64,000 bases of DNA from assembly GCF_003031675.1 (NCBI RefSeq), contig NZ_PYWX01000048.1, positions 115,556 through 179,555 of the forward strand. The letters are read 5' to 3'. This DNA comes from Pseudomonas palleroniana. GTDB taxonomy: Bacteria; Pseudomonadota; Gammaproteobacteria; Pseudomonadales; Pseudomonadaceae. Under the pieces are notes generated by a model. That model did no database searches. It was given only the letters and a program-made list of their open reading frames with translations, and had not been told where the DNA came from. This document shows positions 27,121-36,202 of the stretch, one piece after another (within the stretch, counting starts at the first letter, position 1; each line of letters opens with the position of its first letter). Both the position numbers and the translations under genes were made by a program.

Positions 27121-27229
27121 TGATCGTTCCCACGCTCTGCGTGGGAATGCCGCGATGGACGCTCGGCGTCCGCTCTTGGGACGCCGCGCGTCCCGGGATG
27201 CATCCCCACGCAGCGCGTGGGAACGATCA
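27121..27229. repeat. REPIN between soxA and soxG
   Basis: Same family and layout as the copy at 26361-26469: TGATCGTTCCCACGCTCTGC at the left, matching inverted right arm to 27229. The two copies share the inner GGACGCTCGGCGTCCGCT segment. It sits inside the sox operon, five bases before the soxA stop. Confidence 0.9.
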
Positions 27230-27233
27230 GGTG

Positions 27234-30200
27234 TCAAATGTTCTGGCGATCGCCTTTCGGGTCAAAGAACACCGAAGACACAATCTCCGCTTCGATCACG
27301 CTGCCATCGGCCTGCGGTGAGAACACCCGCTCGCCGATACGCTTCAGGCCGCCCTTGACCACCGCCATCGCGAACGAATAACCGAGGGAGTTATGGGCAT
27401 AGCTGGAGGTCACGTGACCGACCATCTTCATCGGGATCGACTGCTTCGGATCGAACACCAACTGCGCGCCTTCCGGCAGCCACACTTTTGGATCGACCGG
27501 CCTCAAGCCCACCAGTTGCTTGCGTTCTTCACGCACGCAGTCTTCACGGTTCATGCCGCGCCAGCCGATCCACGAGAACGGCTTGGTACGCCCGACACAC
27601 CAGCCCATGTTCAGGTCGTCAGGGGTCATCGAGCCATCGGTGTCCTGGCCGACGATGATGAAGCCCTTCTCGGCCCGCAGGACGTGCATGGTCTCGGTGC
27701 CGTACGGGGTCAGGTTGTACTTTTTGCCGGCCTCGACGATTTTTTCCAGCACGCCCATCGCGTAGTCGGCCTGTACGTTGACTTCGTACGAAAGCTCGCC
27801 GGTAAACGAGATGCGGAACACCCGCGCCGGCACCCCACCCACCAGACCTTCTTTCCAGGTCATGAACGGGAAGCCGTCCTTGTCCAGGTCGATGTCGGTG
27901 ACTTCGGCCAGCAGCTTGCGGCTGTTGGGGCCGGACAGGGTCATGGTCGCCCAGTGGTCGGTGACCGAGGTGAAGTACACCTTGAGGTCCGGCCATTCGG
28001 TCTGTTGGTAGATTTCCAGCCACTGGAGAACGCGCGCGGCGCCGCCGGTGGTGGTGGTCATCAGGAAGTGGTTGTCGGCCAGACAGGCGGTAACGCCGTC
28101 GTCGAAGACCATACCGTCTTCCTTGCACATCAGGCCGTAGCGCGCCTTGCCCACGTCGAGCTTGGTCCAGGCGTTGCTGTAGATGCGGTTGAGGAACTCG
28201 CGGGCATCCGGGCCTTGAATGTCGATCTTGCCGAGGGTGGAGGCATCCAGCAGGCCGACGCTGTCGCGCACGGCCAGGCATTCGCGTTTCACCGCAGCGT
28301 GCAGGTCTTCGCCATTGCGTGGGAAGTACCACGGGCGTTTCCATTGGCCGACGTCTTCAAACTCGGCGCCGTTCTTGACGTGCCAGGCGTGCAGCGCGGT
28401 GTAGCGAACCGGTTCGAAGATGTGCCCACAGTGACGGCCCGCCACCGCGCCGAATGTCACCGGCGTGTAGTTGGGACGGAACATGGTGGTGCCCATCTGC
28501 GGGATGGTCACGTTCAGGGAGCGCGCCGCAATCGCCAGGCCGTTGACGTTACCCAGCTTGCCCTGGTCGGTGCCGAAGCCCAGCGCGGTGTAGCGTTTGA
28601 CGTGCTCGACCGACTCGAAACCTTCGCGGGTCGCCAGTTCGATGGCGGCGGCGGTCACGTCGTTCTGCAGGTCGACAAATTGCTTGGGCGCCCGTGCGGT
28701 GGCTTTTTCGTGAGGCACCTGGAACAGCGCCAGGGTCGGCTCTTCCAGACGGCTCAAAGCCTTGGGCAGAGTGCCTTCCACGGGTGCAAACCCGGCTTCG
28801 CTGGCGGCGCGCACGCCCCCTTCAAAACCATCGGCCAGGGAATCGCCAAGGCTGTAGACGCCGTTGATGCCGCCGACACACACACGTTTCTGCGGGGCTT
28901 CGCCCGGTACAAAACCGAGGATGTCTTCACGCCAGGTCGGCTTGCCGCCCAAGTGCGAGGCCAAGTGAACCACAGGGCTGTAGCCACCGGAGCTGGCGAC
29001 CAGGTCGCAGTCCAGCCACTCGCCGGGGCTGGTGACTTTATGCGCCTTGACGTCGATGGCCGCCACACGTGCGCCGGTCACATGCTTACTGCCACGCGCT
29101 TCAATCACGGCGCTGCCGGTGAGAATGCGGATACCTTTGGCGCGGGCCTCTTCAACCAGGGCGCCGCGTGGGTTGTGGCGTGCATCGGCCACGGCCACCA
29201 CTTGCAGGCCTGCGTCGAACCAGTCCAGCGCCACGCGGTAGGCGTGGTCGTTGTTGGTCGACAGCACCAGTTTTTTGCCCGGTGCCACGCCGTAGCGGCG
29301 CACATAGGTGGAGACCGCCCCGGCGAGCATGTTGCCCGGCACGTCGTTGTTGCCGTACACCAGCGGACGCTCGCAGGCACCGGTCGCGAGGACGACACGC
29401 TTGGCCCGTACGCGATGGATACGCTGACGCACTACCCCCACCGGCGCACGGTCACCGAGGTGGTCGGTGAGGCGTTCGTGAATGGTCAGGAAGTTATGGT
29501 CGTGGTAGCCGTTGACGGTAGCGCGAGGCAGCAGCACCACGTCCGGCAGGGCTTTCAATTCGGCGATCACGCTGGCGACCCATTCCATGGCCGGCTTGCC
29601 GTCGAGGCTTTCGCGGGAGTCGAGCAGCGAACCGCCGAACTCTTCCTGCTCATCGGCAATGATCACCCGCGCCCCGCTGCGCGCAGCGGCCAGTGCAGCG
29701 GCCAGGCCGGCAGGGCCTGCGCCCACCACCAGCACGTCGCAGTGACGGTTCATGTTGTCGTAGGTGTCCGGGTCGTTCTCGGTCGGCGAGCGCCCCAGGC
29801 CGGCAGCCTTGCGGATGTACTTCTCGTAAGTCATCCAGAACGATTGCGGGTACATGAAGGTTTTGTAGTAGAAGCCCGGCGGCATCAGCTTGCCGCCGAC
29901 CTTGCCGAGGATGCCCATCATGTCGTTGTTCACGCTCGGCCAACCGTTGGTGCTGGTGGCGACGAGGCCCTGGTACAGCGCCTGTTGCGTGGCGCGCACG
30001 TTGGGAATCTGGGTGGCTTCGGTAGCACCGATCTGCAGCACCGCGTTCGGCTCTTCGGCGCCGGCGGCGAAGATGCCGCGTGGACGCGAATATTTGAAAC
30101 TGCGGCCGATGATGTCGACGCCATTGGCCAGCAGTGCAGCGGCCAGGGTGTCACCTTCGAAGCCCTTGTAGCTCTGGCCATTGAAGGTAAACGTCAGGAC

Positions 30201-30251
30201 TTTATTACGGTCGATGCGGCCACCGTTGGACAGGCGATTGGTCTGGCTCAT
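27234..30251 (-). CDS. soxA: Heterotetrameric sarcosine oxidase, alpha subunit
   Basis: A 1005-residue subunit. N-terminal 2Fe-2S-ferredoxin-like fold (about 15-100), FAD/NAD-binding Rossmann domain (DVLVVGAGPAGLAAALAAA, about 173-191), central domain, and C-terminal aminomethyltransferase (GcvT-like) THF-binding part from about 610. Together with B, D and G it oxidises sarcosine to glycine, forming H2O2 and 5,10-methylene-THF. Overlaps soxD by four bases (ATGA). Confidence 0.97.
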   Translation of the reverse strand: MSQTNRLSNGGRIDRNKVLTFTFNGQSYKGFEGDTLAAALLANGVDIIGRSFKYSRPRGIFAAGAEEPNAVLQIGATEATQIPNVRATQQALYQGLVATSTNGWPSVNNDMMGILGKVGGKLMPPGFYYKTFMYPQSFWMTYEKYIRKAAGLGRSPTENDPDTYDNMNRHCDVLVVGAGPAGLAAALAAARSGARVIIADEQEEFGGSLLDSRESLDGKPAMEWVASVIAELKALPDVVLLPRATVNGYHDHNFLTIHERLTDHLGDRAPVGVVRQRIHRVRAKRVVLATGACERPLVYGNNDVPGNMLAGAVSTYVRRYGVAPGKKLVLSTNNDHAYRVALDWFDAGLQVVAVADARHNPRGALVEEARAKGIRILTGSAVIEARGSKHVTGARVAAIDVKAHKVTSPGEWLDCDLVASSGGYSPVVHLASHLGGKPTWREDILGFVPGEAPQKRVCVGGINGVYSLGDSLADGFEGGVRAASEAGFAPVEGTLPKALSRLEEPTLALFQVPHEKATARAPKQFVDLQNDVTAAAIELATREGFESVEHVKRYTALGFGTDQGKLGNVNGLAIAARSLNVTIPQMGTTMFRPNYTPVTFGAVAGRHCGHIFEPVRYTALHAWHVKNGAEFEDVGQWKRPWYFPRNGEDLHAAVKRECLAVRDSVGLLDASTLGKIDIQGPDAREFLNRIYSNAWTKLDVGKARYGLMCKEDGMVFDDGVTACLADNHFLMTTTTGGAARVLQWLEIYQQTEWPDLKVYFTSVTDHWATMTLSGPNSRKLLAEVTDIDLDKDGFPFMTWKEGLVGGVPARVFRISFTGELSYEVNVQADYAMGVLEKIVEAGKKYNLTPYGTETMHVLRAEKGFIIVGQDTDGSMTPDDLNMGWCVGRTKPFSWIGWRGMNREDCVREERKQLVGLRPVDPKVWLPEGAQLVFDPKQSIPMKMVGHVTSSYAHNSLGYSFAMAVVKGGLKRIGERVFSPQADGSVIEAEIVSSVFFDPKGDRQNI

Positions 30252-30550
30252 ACCTTCTCTCCAGAGGCCTTGGCGGTGAATTGTGGCTTCTCACCGATCT
30301 TGTAGGTTTCAAGAATTTCGTAAGTCACGGTATCGCGGGTGGCGTTGAAATACTGACGGCAACCGGCGGCGTGAATCCACAGCTCATGGTGCAGGCCGCG
30401 CGGGTTGTCGCGGAAGAACATGTAGTCGCCCCACTCTTCATCGGTGCAGGCATTCGGGTCCAGCGGGCGCGGGATATGCGCTTGGCCGGAAGCATGGAAT
30501 TCCTCTTCGGAGCGCAGTTCGCCACAGTGAGGACAGAAGATATGCAACAT
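30248..30550 (-). CDS. soxD: Heterotetrameric sarcosine oxidase, delta subunit
   Basis: A 100-residue zinc-binding subunit: the N-terminal CPHCGELRSEEEFH supplies zinc ligands with the later AAGCRQYF. GGAG precedes the start; the stop overlaps the soxA start. It is 15 bp after soxB. Confidence 0.95.
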   Translation of the reverse strand: MLHIFCPHCGELRSEEEFHASGQAHIPRPLDPNACTDEEWGDYMFFRDNPRGLHHELWIHAAGCRQYFNATRDTVTYEILETYKIGEKPQFTAKASGEKV

Positions 30551-30565
30551 AGGGAGTTTCTCCTG

Positions 30566-31816
30566 TTAGTGGGCGACGGCCGCAGCGCCGTGTTCGTCGA
30601 TCAACGCACCGTTGTGGAAACGGTCGATGGAGAATGGCGCGGCCAGCGGGTGCATTTCCCCCTTGGCCAGGCTTGCGGCGAACACGTTGCCTGAGCCTGG
30701 GGTGGCCTTGAAGCCGCCGGTGCCCCAGCCGCAGTTGAAGAACATGTTCGGTACCGGGGTTTTCGAAATGATCGGGCACGCATCCGGCGTGGTGTCGACG
30801 ATGCCGCCCCACTGACGGTTCATGCGCACGCGCGACAGCACCGGGAACATCTCGACGATGGCCTGGATGGTGTGTTCGATCACCGGGTACGAACCGCGCT
30901 GGCCGTAGCCGTTGTAGCCGTCGATGCCGGCGCCGATCACCAGGTCGCCCTTGTCGGACTGGCTGATGTAACCGTGCACGGCGTTGGACATGATCACGCT
31001 GTCGATAATCGGCTTGATCGGCTCCGACACCAGTGCCTGCAGTGGGTGGGATTCGATCGGCAGGCGGAAACCGGCGAGCGACGCCATGTGCCCGGAGTTA
31101 CCGGCGGTGACCACACCGACGCGCTTGGCGCCGATGAAGCCCTTGTTGGTTTCCACGCCGATGCACACACCGTTTTCCTTGCGGAAACCGATGACTTCGG
31201 TCTGCTGGATCAAGTCCACGCCGAGTGCGTCAGCCGCACGGGCAAAGCCCCAGGCCACGGCATCGTGACGGGCCACGCCGCCACGCCGTTGCACGGTGGC
31301 GCCGAGTACCGGGTAACGGGTGTTTTTCGAGCAGTCGAGGTACGGGATCTCGTCGGCCACTTGCTTGGCGTTGAGCAGTTCGCCGTCCACGCCGTTAAGG
31401 CGGTTGGCGCTCACACGACGTTCGGAATCACGGATGTCCTGCAGGGTATGGCACAGGTTGTACACGCCGCGCTGGGAGAACATCACGTTGTAGTTCAGGT
31501 CCTGGGACAAACCTTCCCACAGCTTCATCGCGTGTTCGTACAGGTGCGCCGACTCGTCCCACAGATAGTTGGAACGCACGATGGTGGTGTTGCGCGCGGT
31601 GTTGCCGCCGCCCAACCAACCTTTCTCGACCACGGCCACATTGGTGATGCCGTGTTCCTTGGCCAGGTAGTAGGCGGTCGCCAGACCATGCCCGCCACCG
31701 CCGACGATGACCACGTCGTAGACCTTTTTCGGGGTCGGCGTGCGCCACATCTTCTGCCAGTTTTCGTGGTGGCTGAGGGAGTGCTTGAAGAGGCCGAAGC
31801 CCGAGTAGCGTTGCAT
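30566..31816 (-). CDS. soxB: Heterotetrameric sarcosine oxidase, beta subunit
   Basis: A 416-residue FAD subunit of the DAO family. Rossmann motif VVIVGGGGHGLATAYYLAKE at about 35-54; WLGGGNTARNTTIVRSNYLWD; GGVARHDAVAWGF, the region expected to hold the covalent FMN histidine. The Met at 31816 with GGAG eight bases upstream matches the MQRYSGFGLFKHSLS family start. First sox gene, 22 bp after glyA. Confidence 0.97.
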   Translation of the reverse strand: MQRYSGFGLFKHSLSHHENWQKMWRTPTPKKVYDVVIVGGGGHGLATAYYLAKEHGITNVAVVEKGWLGGGNTARNTTIVRSNYLWDESAHLYEHAMKLWEGLSQDLNYNVMFSQRGVYNLCHTLQDIRDSERRVSANRLNGVDGELLNAKQVADEIPYLDCSKNTRYPVLGATVQRRGGVARHDAVAWGFARAADALGVDLIQQTEVIGFRKENGVCIGVETNKGFIGAKRVGVVTAGNSGHMASLAGFRLPIESHPLQALVSEPIKPIIDSVIMSNAVHGYISQSDKGDLVIGAGIDGYNGYGQRGSYPVIEHTIQAIVEMFPVLSRVRMNRQWGGIVDTTPDACPIISKTPVPNMFFNCGWGTGGFKATPGSGNVFAASLAKGEMHPLAAPFSIDRFHNGALIDEHGAAAVAH

Positions 31817-31838
31817 AGTCATTACTCCAAAACCGCGC

Positions 31839-33092
31839 TCAGCGATAAACCGGGAAATCAGCGCACAGGGCAGACACGTGCTTGGCCACGTTGGCCTCGA
31901 CATCGGCATCGCCGAGGTTGTCGAGGATGTCGCAGATCCAGCCGGCCAGCTCGATGCACTGCGGCACTTTGAAACCACGCGTGGTCACCGCCGGGGTGCC
32001 GATGCGCAGGCCCGAGGTCACGAAGGGCGACTGCGGGTCGTTCGGCACGGCGTTCTTGTTGACGGTGATGTGGGCGCGGCCCAGGGCGGCGTCCGCCTCT
32101 TTGCCGGTAAGGCCCTGACGGATCAGGCTGACCAGGAACAGGTGGTTATCGGTACCGCCGGACACTACATCGTAGCCGCGTTTGATAAACACGCTGGCCA
32201 TGGCCTGTGCGTTGTCGATCACTTGTTGCTGATAAGCCTTGAAACCAGGTTCCAGCGCTTCCTTGAAGCACACTGCCTTGCCGGCGATGACGTGCATCAG
32301 CGGGCCGCCCTGGGCGCCGGGGAATACGGCAGCGTTGAGTTTCTTTTCGATTTCTTCGTTGGACTTGGCCAGGATCAGACCGCCCCGTGGACCGCGCAGG
32401 GTCTTGTGGGTAGTGGTGGTCACCACGTCAGCGTACGGCAGCGGGTTGGGGTACAGGCCAGCGGCAACCAGGCCGGCAACGTGCGCCATATCGACGAACA
32501 GCAACGCGCCGACCTTGTCGGCGATCTGACGAAAACGTGGGAAATCCAGAGTCTTGGAGTAGGCGGAAAAGCCTGCAACGATCATCTTCGGCTTGTGCTC
32601 AACCGCCAGACGCTCGACTTCGTCGTAGTCGATCAGGCCGGTGTCGGTGTTGATGCCGTATTGCACCGCGTTGTACAGCTTGCCCGAGGACGACACCTTG
32701 GCACCGTGGGTCAGGTGACCGCCGTGGGCCAGGCTCATGCCCAGAATGGTATCGCCCGCTTGCAGCAGGGCCAGGTACACCGCGCTGTTGGCGGACGAAC
32801 CGGAGTGCGGCTGTACGTTGGCGTAATCGGCACCGAACAGTTGCTTGGCGCGCTCGATGGCCAGGGCTTCCACCTTGTCCACATGCTCGCAGCCGCCGTA
32901 GTAGCGCTTGCCCGGGTAGCCTTCGGCGTATTTGTTGGTCAAGCCACTGCCTTGGGCTTGCATCACGCGTTTGCTGGTGTAGTTCTCTGACGCGATCAGC
33001 TCGATATGATCTTCCTGGCGCTGCTCCTCGGCATTCATGGCCGCCAGCAGTGCGTCGTCATATCCCTGGATCTGGTCTTGTTTGCTGAACAT
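31839..33092 (-). CDS. glyA: Serine hydroxymethyltransferase (betaine-cluster copy, GlyA1 type)
   Basis: A 417-residue PLP enzyme that joins glycine and 5,10-methylene-THF to serine. Family blocks: ELIASENYTSKRVMQAQGS, YYGGCEHVD, and the PLP-lysine motif TTTHKTLRGPRGG. It leads the glyA-soxBDAG-purU-fdhA operon, so it turns the two products of sarcosine oxidation (glycine plus methylene-THF) into serine. GGGAGAGA precedes the ATG at 33092; the open frame upstream crosses a REPIN. Confidence 0.96.
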   Translation of the reverse strand: MFSKQDQIQGYDDALLAAMNAEEQRQEDHIELIASENYTSKRVMQAQGSGLTNKYAEGYPGKRYYGGCEHVDKVEALAIERAKQLFGADYANVQPHSGSSANSAVYLALLQAGDTILGMSLAHGGHLTHGAKVSSSGKLYNAVQYGINTDTGLIDYDEVERLAVEHKPKMIVAGFSAYSKTLDFPRFRQIADKVGALLFVDMAHVAGLVAAGLYPNPLPYADVVTTTTHKTLRGPRGGLILAKSNEEIEKKLNAAVFPGAQGGPLMHVIAGKAVCFKEALEPGFKAYQQQVIDNAQAMASVFIKRGYDVVSGGTDNHLFLVSLIRQGLTGKEADAALGRAHITVNKNAVPNDPQSPFVTSGLRIGTPAVTTRGFKVPQCIELAGWICDILDNLGDADVEANVAKHVSALCADFPVYR

Positions 33093-33233
33093 CGCGTCTC
33101 TCCCAGCCTTTCGTATTGGTGAGGCCCATACAGGCCCTTTGATGCGATGGTAGGGCTGGCGCAGACAGGTCAAATGCCTACGCACGCCACGCAAAGGTGC
33201 GTTTACGACATGGCCCGAACAACACAGAACAAA

Positions 33234-33323
33234 TGTGGGAGGGGGCTTGCTCCCGATAGCGGTGGGCCAGCTTGCAAATGCAGTGGCTGACACACCGCTA
33301 TCGGGAGCAAGCCCCCTCCCACA
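33234..33323. repeat. REPIN upstream of glyA / downstream of the TraX-like gene
   Basis: Perfect 31-nt arms of the GTGGGAGGGGGCTTGCTCCCGATAGCGGTG type at 33234-33264 and 33293-33323, in the outward orientation opposite to the copies at 1522 and 11853. Confidence 0.93.
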
Positions 33324-33328
33324 AGGGG

Positions 33329-34057
33329 TTAGGCGATAGCTTGACGAACGAGTAGCAGCAGCAGGAAATGCACGGGATAGAGGCTATAGGCCCAGCGGCG
33401 CATGGCGGGCGGCGAGGCGTTTTTGGCGTGTCGCAATAAGACCAGGCCCGCCAGTGGCGCAATCAGGCAGGCAACCAATCCCATCAGCGCAACCGGCGTG
33501 CCGTTATCGAGCAATATCTGCCATTGGTTGGCGGCCACGCAGACCAAGCCCGGCAACACACTGAAATACCAACGGCGACGGAACACCAGCAGCATCACCA
33601 ATGGCAGCAATACACCAAAAAAACCGAACATTAAGTGGTTTGAAAACAGGGCGGCTATCGTGACGGCGATCAGCGCCATGCCTCGATCAATCAGGGCCTT
33701 TTGCTGCCATCCTCGGGCAACCAGCAAACCCAGCGCCAAGGTTGGCAGCACATTCAACGTATCGGCATCCTCGATAAACAACCGGTACGGCACTTCGCTG
33801 ATCACGCTGAACAGCAACAACCAGCCCAAGTAGCGCCAGCGGCCCCTTGCCGGCAGGTCGCGGCCCCGATGCAGATTCGCCGCAATCGCCAGGCAAAACC
33901 ACGGGAACGCCAGGCGCCCCGGCACATACAAGCCATCCAGGCTTAAGCCGACATAGCGCAGGTGATCCAGCACCATGCTCAGCAGCGCCAGCCACTTGAG
34001 CAGGTCCAGAGCGCCATCGCGGACACGTCCGACAGCCATCGTTTCAGTACCGTGCAT
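33329..34057 (-). CDS. TraX-family integral membrane protein (putative acyltransferase)
   Basis: A 242-residue membrane protein with about eight helices. The N-terminal ALDLLKWLALLSMVLDHLRYV motif and the C-terminal YSLYPVHFLLLLLVR match the TraX family, named for the F-pilin N-acetylase but widespread on chromosomes. The start at 34057 has GGGGAA upstream; 34039 is an alternative. It is divergent from ltaE and has a counterpart at the same place in P. aeruginosa, so it is a stable but unexplained part of the betaine cluster. Confidence 0.8.
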   Translation of the reverse strand: MHGTETMAVGRVRDGALDLLKWLALLSMVLDHLRYVGLSLDGLYVPGRLAFPWFCLAIAANLHRGRDLPARGRWRYLGWLLLFSVISEVPYRLFIEDADTLNVLPTLALGLLVARGWQQKALIDRGMALIAVTIAALFSNHLMFGFFGVLLPLVMLLVFRRRWYFSVLPGLVCVAANQWQILLDNGTPVALMGLVACLIAPLAGLVLLRHAKNASPPAMRRWAYSLYPVHFLLLLLVRQAIA

Positions 34058-34147
34058 AATTCCCCAGTGACTCTGCATTTACAGCGCGTGCGTATGCCCG
34101 ACAATCTTGGTTACAGTGCGCACCAACATCGACCACAGGAATGGGCC

Positions 34148-35188
34148 ATGACCGACAAGAGCCAACAATTCGCCAGCGACAACTACTCCGGCATCTGCCC
34201 GGAAGCCTGGGCCGCCATGGAACAAGCCAACCAGGGGCATCAACGCGCCTACGGCGATGATGAATGGACCCACCGCGCCGCCGACGGTTTCCGCAATCTG
34301 TTCGAAACCGACTGTGAAGTGTTCTTCGCCTTCAACGGCACCGCAGCCAACTCACTGGCACTGTCTTCACTGTGCCAGAGCTACCATAGCGTGATTTGCT
34401 CGGAAACCGCCCACGTCGAAACCGACGAATGCGGTGCACCGGAGTTTTTCTCCAACGGCTCGAAGCTGCTCATCGCCCGCACCGAAAATGGCAAGCTGAC
34501 CCCGGAATCCATCCGCGAGATCGCCCTCAAGCGCCAGGACATCCACTACCCCAAACCCCGCGTGGTAACCCTGACCCAGGCCACCGAAGTCGGCAGCGTG
34601 TACACCCCGGATGAAATCAGCGCCATCAGCGCCACCTGCAAGGAACTGGGCCTGAACCTGCACATGGACGGCGCGCGCTTCTCCAACGCCTGCGCCTTCC
34701 TCGGTTGCTCCCCCGCCGACCTGACCTGGAAAGCCGGTGTGGACGTATTGTGCTTTGGCGGCACCAAGAACGGCATGGCCGTAGGCGAGGCGATCCTGTT
34801 CTTCAATCACAAACTGGCTGAAGACTTCGACTACCGCTGCAAACAGGCCGGCCAACTGGCGTCAAAAATGCGCTTTCTCTCCGCCCCCTGGGTGGGCCTG
34901 CTGGAAAACGACGCCTGGCTCAAGCATGCCCGGCACGCCAACCACTGCGCACAATTGCTGAGCAGCCTGGTGGCGGATATTCCAGGGGTTGAACTGATGT
35001 TCCCGGTGCAGGCCAACGGCGTCTTCCTGCAGCTCTCGGAACCAGCCATTGCCGCACTGACGGCCAAGGGCTGGCGCTTCTACACCTTCATCGGCAAAGG
35101 CGGCGCACGCTTCATGTGTGCGTGGGATACCGAGGAGGAGCGTGTAAGAGAATTAGCCGCGGATATTCGAACAGTGATGGGTGCCTGA
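34148..35188 (+). CDS. ltaE: Low-specificity L-threonine aldolase
   Basis: A 346-residue PLP enzyme cleaving threonine/allo-threonine to glycine and acetaldehyde. N-terminal FASDNYSGICPEAW, MDGARFSNACAFL, and the PLP lysine in CFGGTKNGMAVGEA (about residue 209). AGGA at 34138 supports the ATG at 34148; an in-frame start at 33962 would lie inside the divergent gene. It adds glycine to the pool handled by glyA. Confidence 0.94.
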   Translation: MTDKSQQFASDNYSGICPEAWAAMEQANQGHQRAYGDDEWTHRAADGFRNLFETDCEVFFAFNGTAANSLALSSLCQSYHSVICSETAHVETDECGAPEFFSNGSKLLIARTENGKLTPESIREIALKRQDIHYPKPRVVTLTQATEVGSVYTPDEISAISATCKELGLNLHMDGARFSNACAFLGCSPADLTWKAGVDVLCFGGTKNGMAVGEAILFFNHKLAEDFDYRCKQAGQLASKMRFLSAPWVGLLENDAWLKHARHANHCAQLLSSLVADIPGVELMFPVQANGVFLQLSEPAIAALTAKGWRFYTFIGKGGARFMCAWDTEEERVRELAADIRTVMGA

Positions 35189-35360
35189 TACTGGCGTAAC
35201 GCCGAGTCTGTTATTTGATATTTCTGACAGCTACACACTGGAATTTCATTGACTAACCTCTTGGAACCCGAAAGGAAAAGGCCGCTGCACAGCCCGCCTT
35301 TCGGGCCAACCGCCTGCCGCATATCCGGCTGGAAACGGAAATCCAGAAGAGAGACAAACC

Positions 35361-35561
35361 ATGGAATACCAAAGCAACGGCGACACTCTGCAAAGCGACG
35401 GCACTATCAGCACCACCGTCATCGATTGGGATGAATTCAGGAAGTACGCAAAAGTCGGTGACACCATCCGAGAGCCATCGCGCACATTGCGGATTTACGA
35501 CAAAGTCTATGAATTGACAGCATCAGGCCAGCACTTCGTCGTCCACATCTACGCCCAATAA
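35361..35561 (+). CDS. Hypothetical small protein
   Basis: A 66-residue acidic soluble protein with no recognised domain. AGAAGAGAG lies before the ATG at 35361, and codon use looks normal for a real gene. It lies between ltaE and the RAYT gene. Function unknown. Confidence 0.55.
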   Translation: MEYQSNGDTLQSDGTISTTVIDWDEFRKYAKVGDTIREPSRTLRIYDKVYELTASGQHFVVHIYAQ

Positions 35562-35573
35562 CCCTCCTTGATT

Positions 35574-35624
35574 GATCGTTCCCACGCTCCGCGTGGGAAT
35601 GCATGCCCCGGGCGCTCTGCGCCC
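35574..35624. repeat. Single REP of the RAYT-linked family, upstream of the RAYT gene
   Basis: GATCGTTCCCACGCTCCGCG with hairpin CCCACGC-TCC-GCGTGGG, followed by a second hairpin GGGCGC-TCT-GCGCCC. It is a REP singlet, 29 bp before the RAYT start, and matches the family of the downstream tandem array. Confidence 0.85.
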
Positions 35625-35652
35625 AAGCCGCCCCCGATGCAAGGACGACCCC

Positions 35653-36186
35653 ATGGGCAGAAGCCGCTACGTCATCACCGAACCCGAAAAGCCACACTTC
35701 CTGACCTGTACCGTCATGGAATGGCTACCGTTGTTTACCCGTGATTACATCGTCGGCCATCTTCTGGATTGCTGGCGATACCAACAGAGCCATGAAGCCT
35801 TGAACCTTTACGGCTATGTCATCCTCGAGAACCATCTGCATTTCGTCGCCCAGGCGCCTGACCTTGGCAAATGCGTCAGCCGATTCAAGTCCTTCACTGC
35901 CCGAACCATCATTGATGACCTGCAGAGCAAAGGCGCAGAACGGGTTTTGCAACGCCTTCGCTTCAGTAAACGCGCGCACAAGGCGGATCGGGCTTATCAG
36001 CTTTGGCAGGAGGGCTCACACGCGGAGTTGGTGTACAGCGAGGCTGTGATGTACCAGAAGCTCGATTACATCCACCATAACCCGGTCAAACGGGGTTACG
36101 TGGATCTGGCTGAACACTGGAGGTATTCGAGTGCCCGCAACTATGCCGGAATGCCAGGGCTGATCGACATCCAACGCTGGTACTGA
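35653..36186 (+). CDS. REP-associated tyrosine transposase (RAYT, Y1_Tnp family)
   Basis: A 177-residue single-copy-type transposase. Metal-binding HUH-like motif H61-L62-H63 (in ENHLHFVAQ), catalytic Y139 in LDYIHHNPVKRGYV, aligning with Y115 of the E. coli RAYT YafM. RAYTs are domesticated IS200/IS605 relatives that act on REP/REPIN hairpins. The start at 35653 has AAGGA just before. It is flanked upstream by a REP singlet and downstream by a tandem REPIN array of one family, marking those repeats as its probable substrates. All key residues appear intact. Confidence 0.93.
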   Translation: MGRSRYVITEPEKPHFLTCTVMEWLPLFTRDYIVGHLLDCWRYQQSHEALNLYGYVILENHLHFVAQAPDLGKCVSRFKSFTARTIIDDLQSKGAERVLQRLRFSKRAHKADRAYQLWQEGSHAELVYSEAVMYQKLDYIHHNPVKRGYVDLAEHWRYSSARNYAGMPGLIDIQRWY

Positions 36187-36202
36187 CAGCTCGCGAGCCG
36201 AT

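Noticed and set aside
27393..30305. 970-residue open frame on the + strand opposite soxA
   Set aside because: It is antisense to the soxA/soxD coding region, which matches known subunits end to end; long opposite-strand frames are common in GC-rich genes, and its His/Gly/Arg-rich composition fits no family.
33093..33233. Glycine riboswitch upstream of glyA
   Set aside because: A riboswitch would make sense for the pathway, but the 140 bp before glyA show no convincing conserved glycine-aptamer core or expression platform by eye.
33962..34147. Longer N-terminus for the threonine aldolase
   Set aside because: It would run into the divergent TraX-like gene and adds residues not found in the family; AGGA supports 34148.
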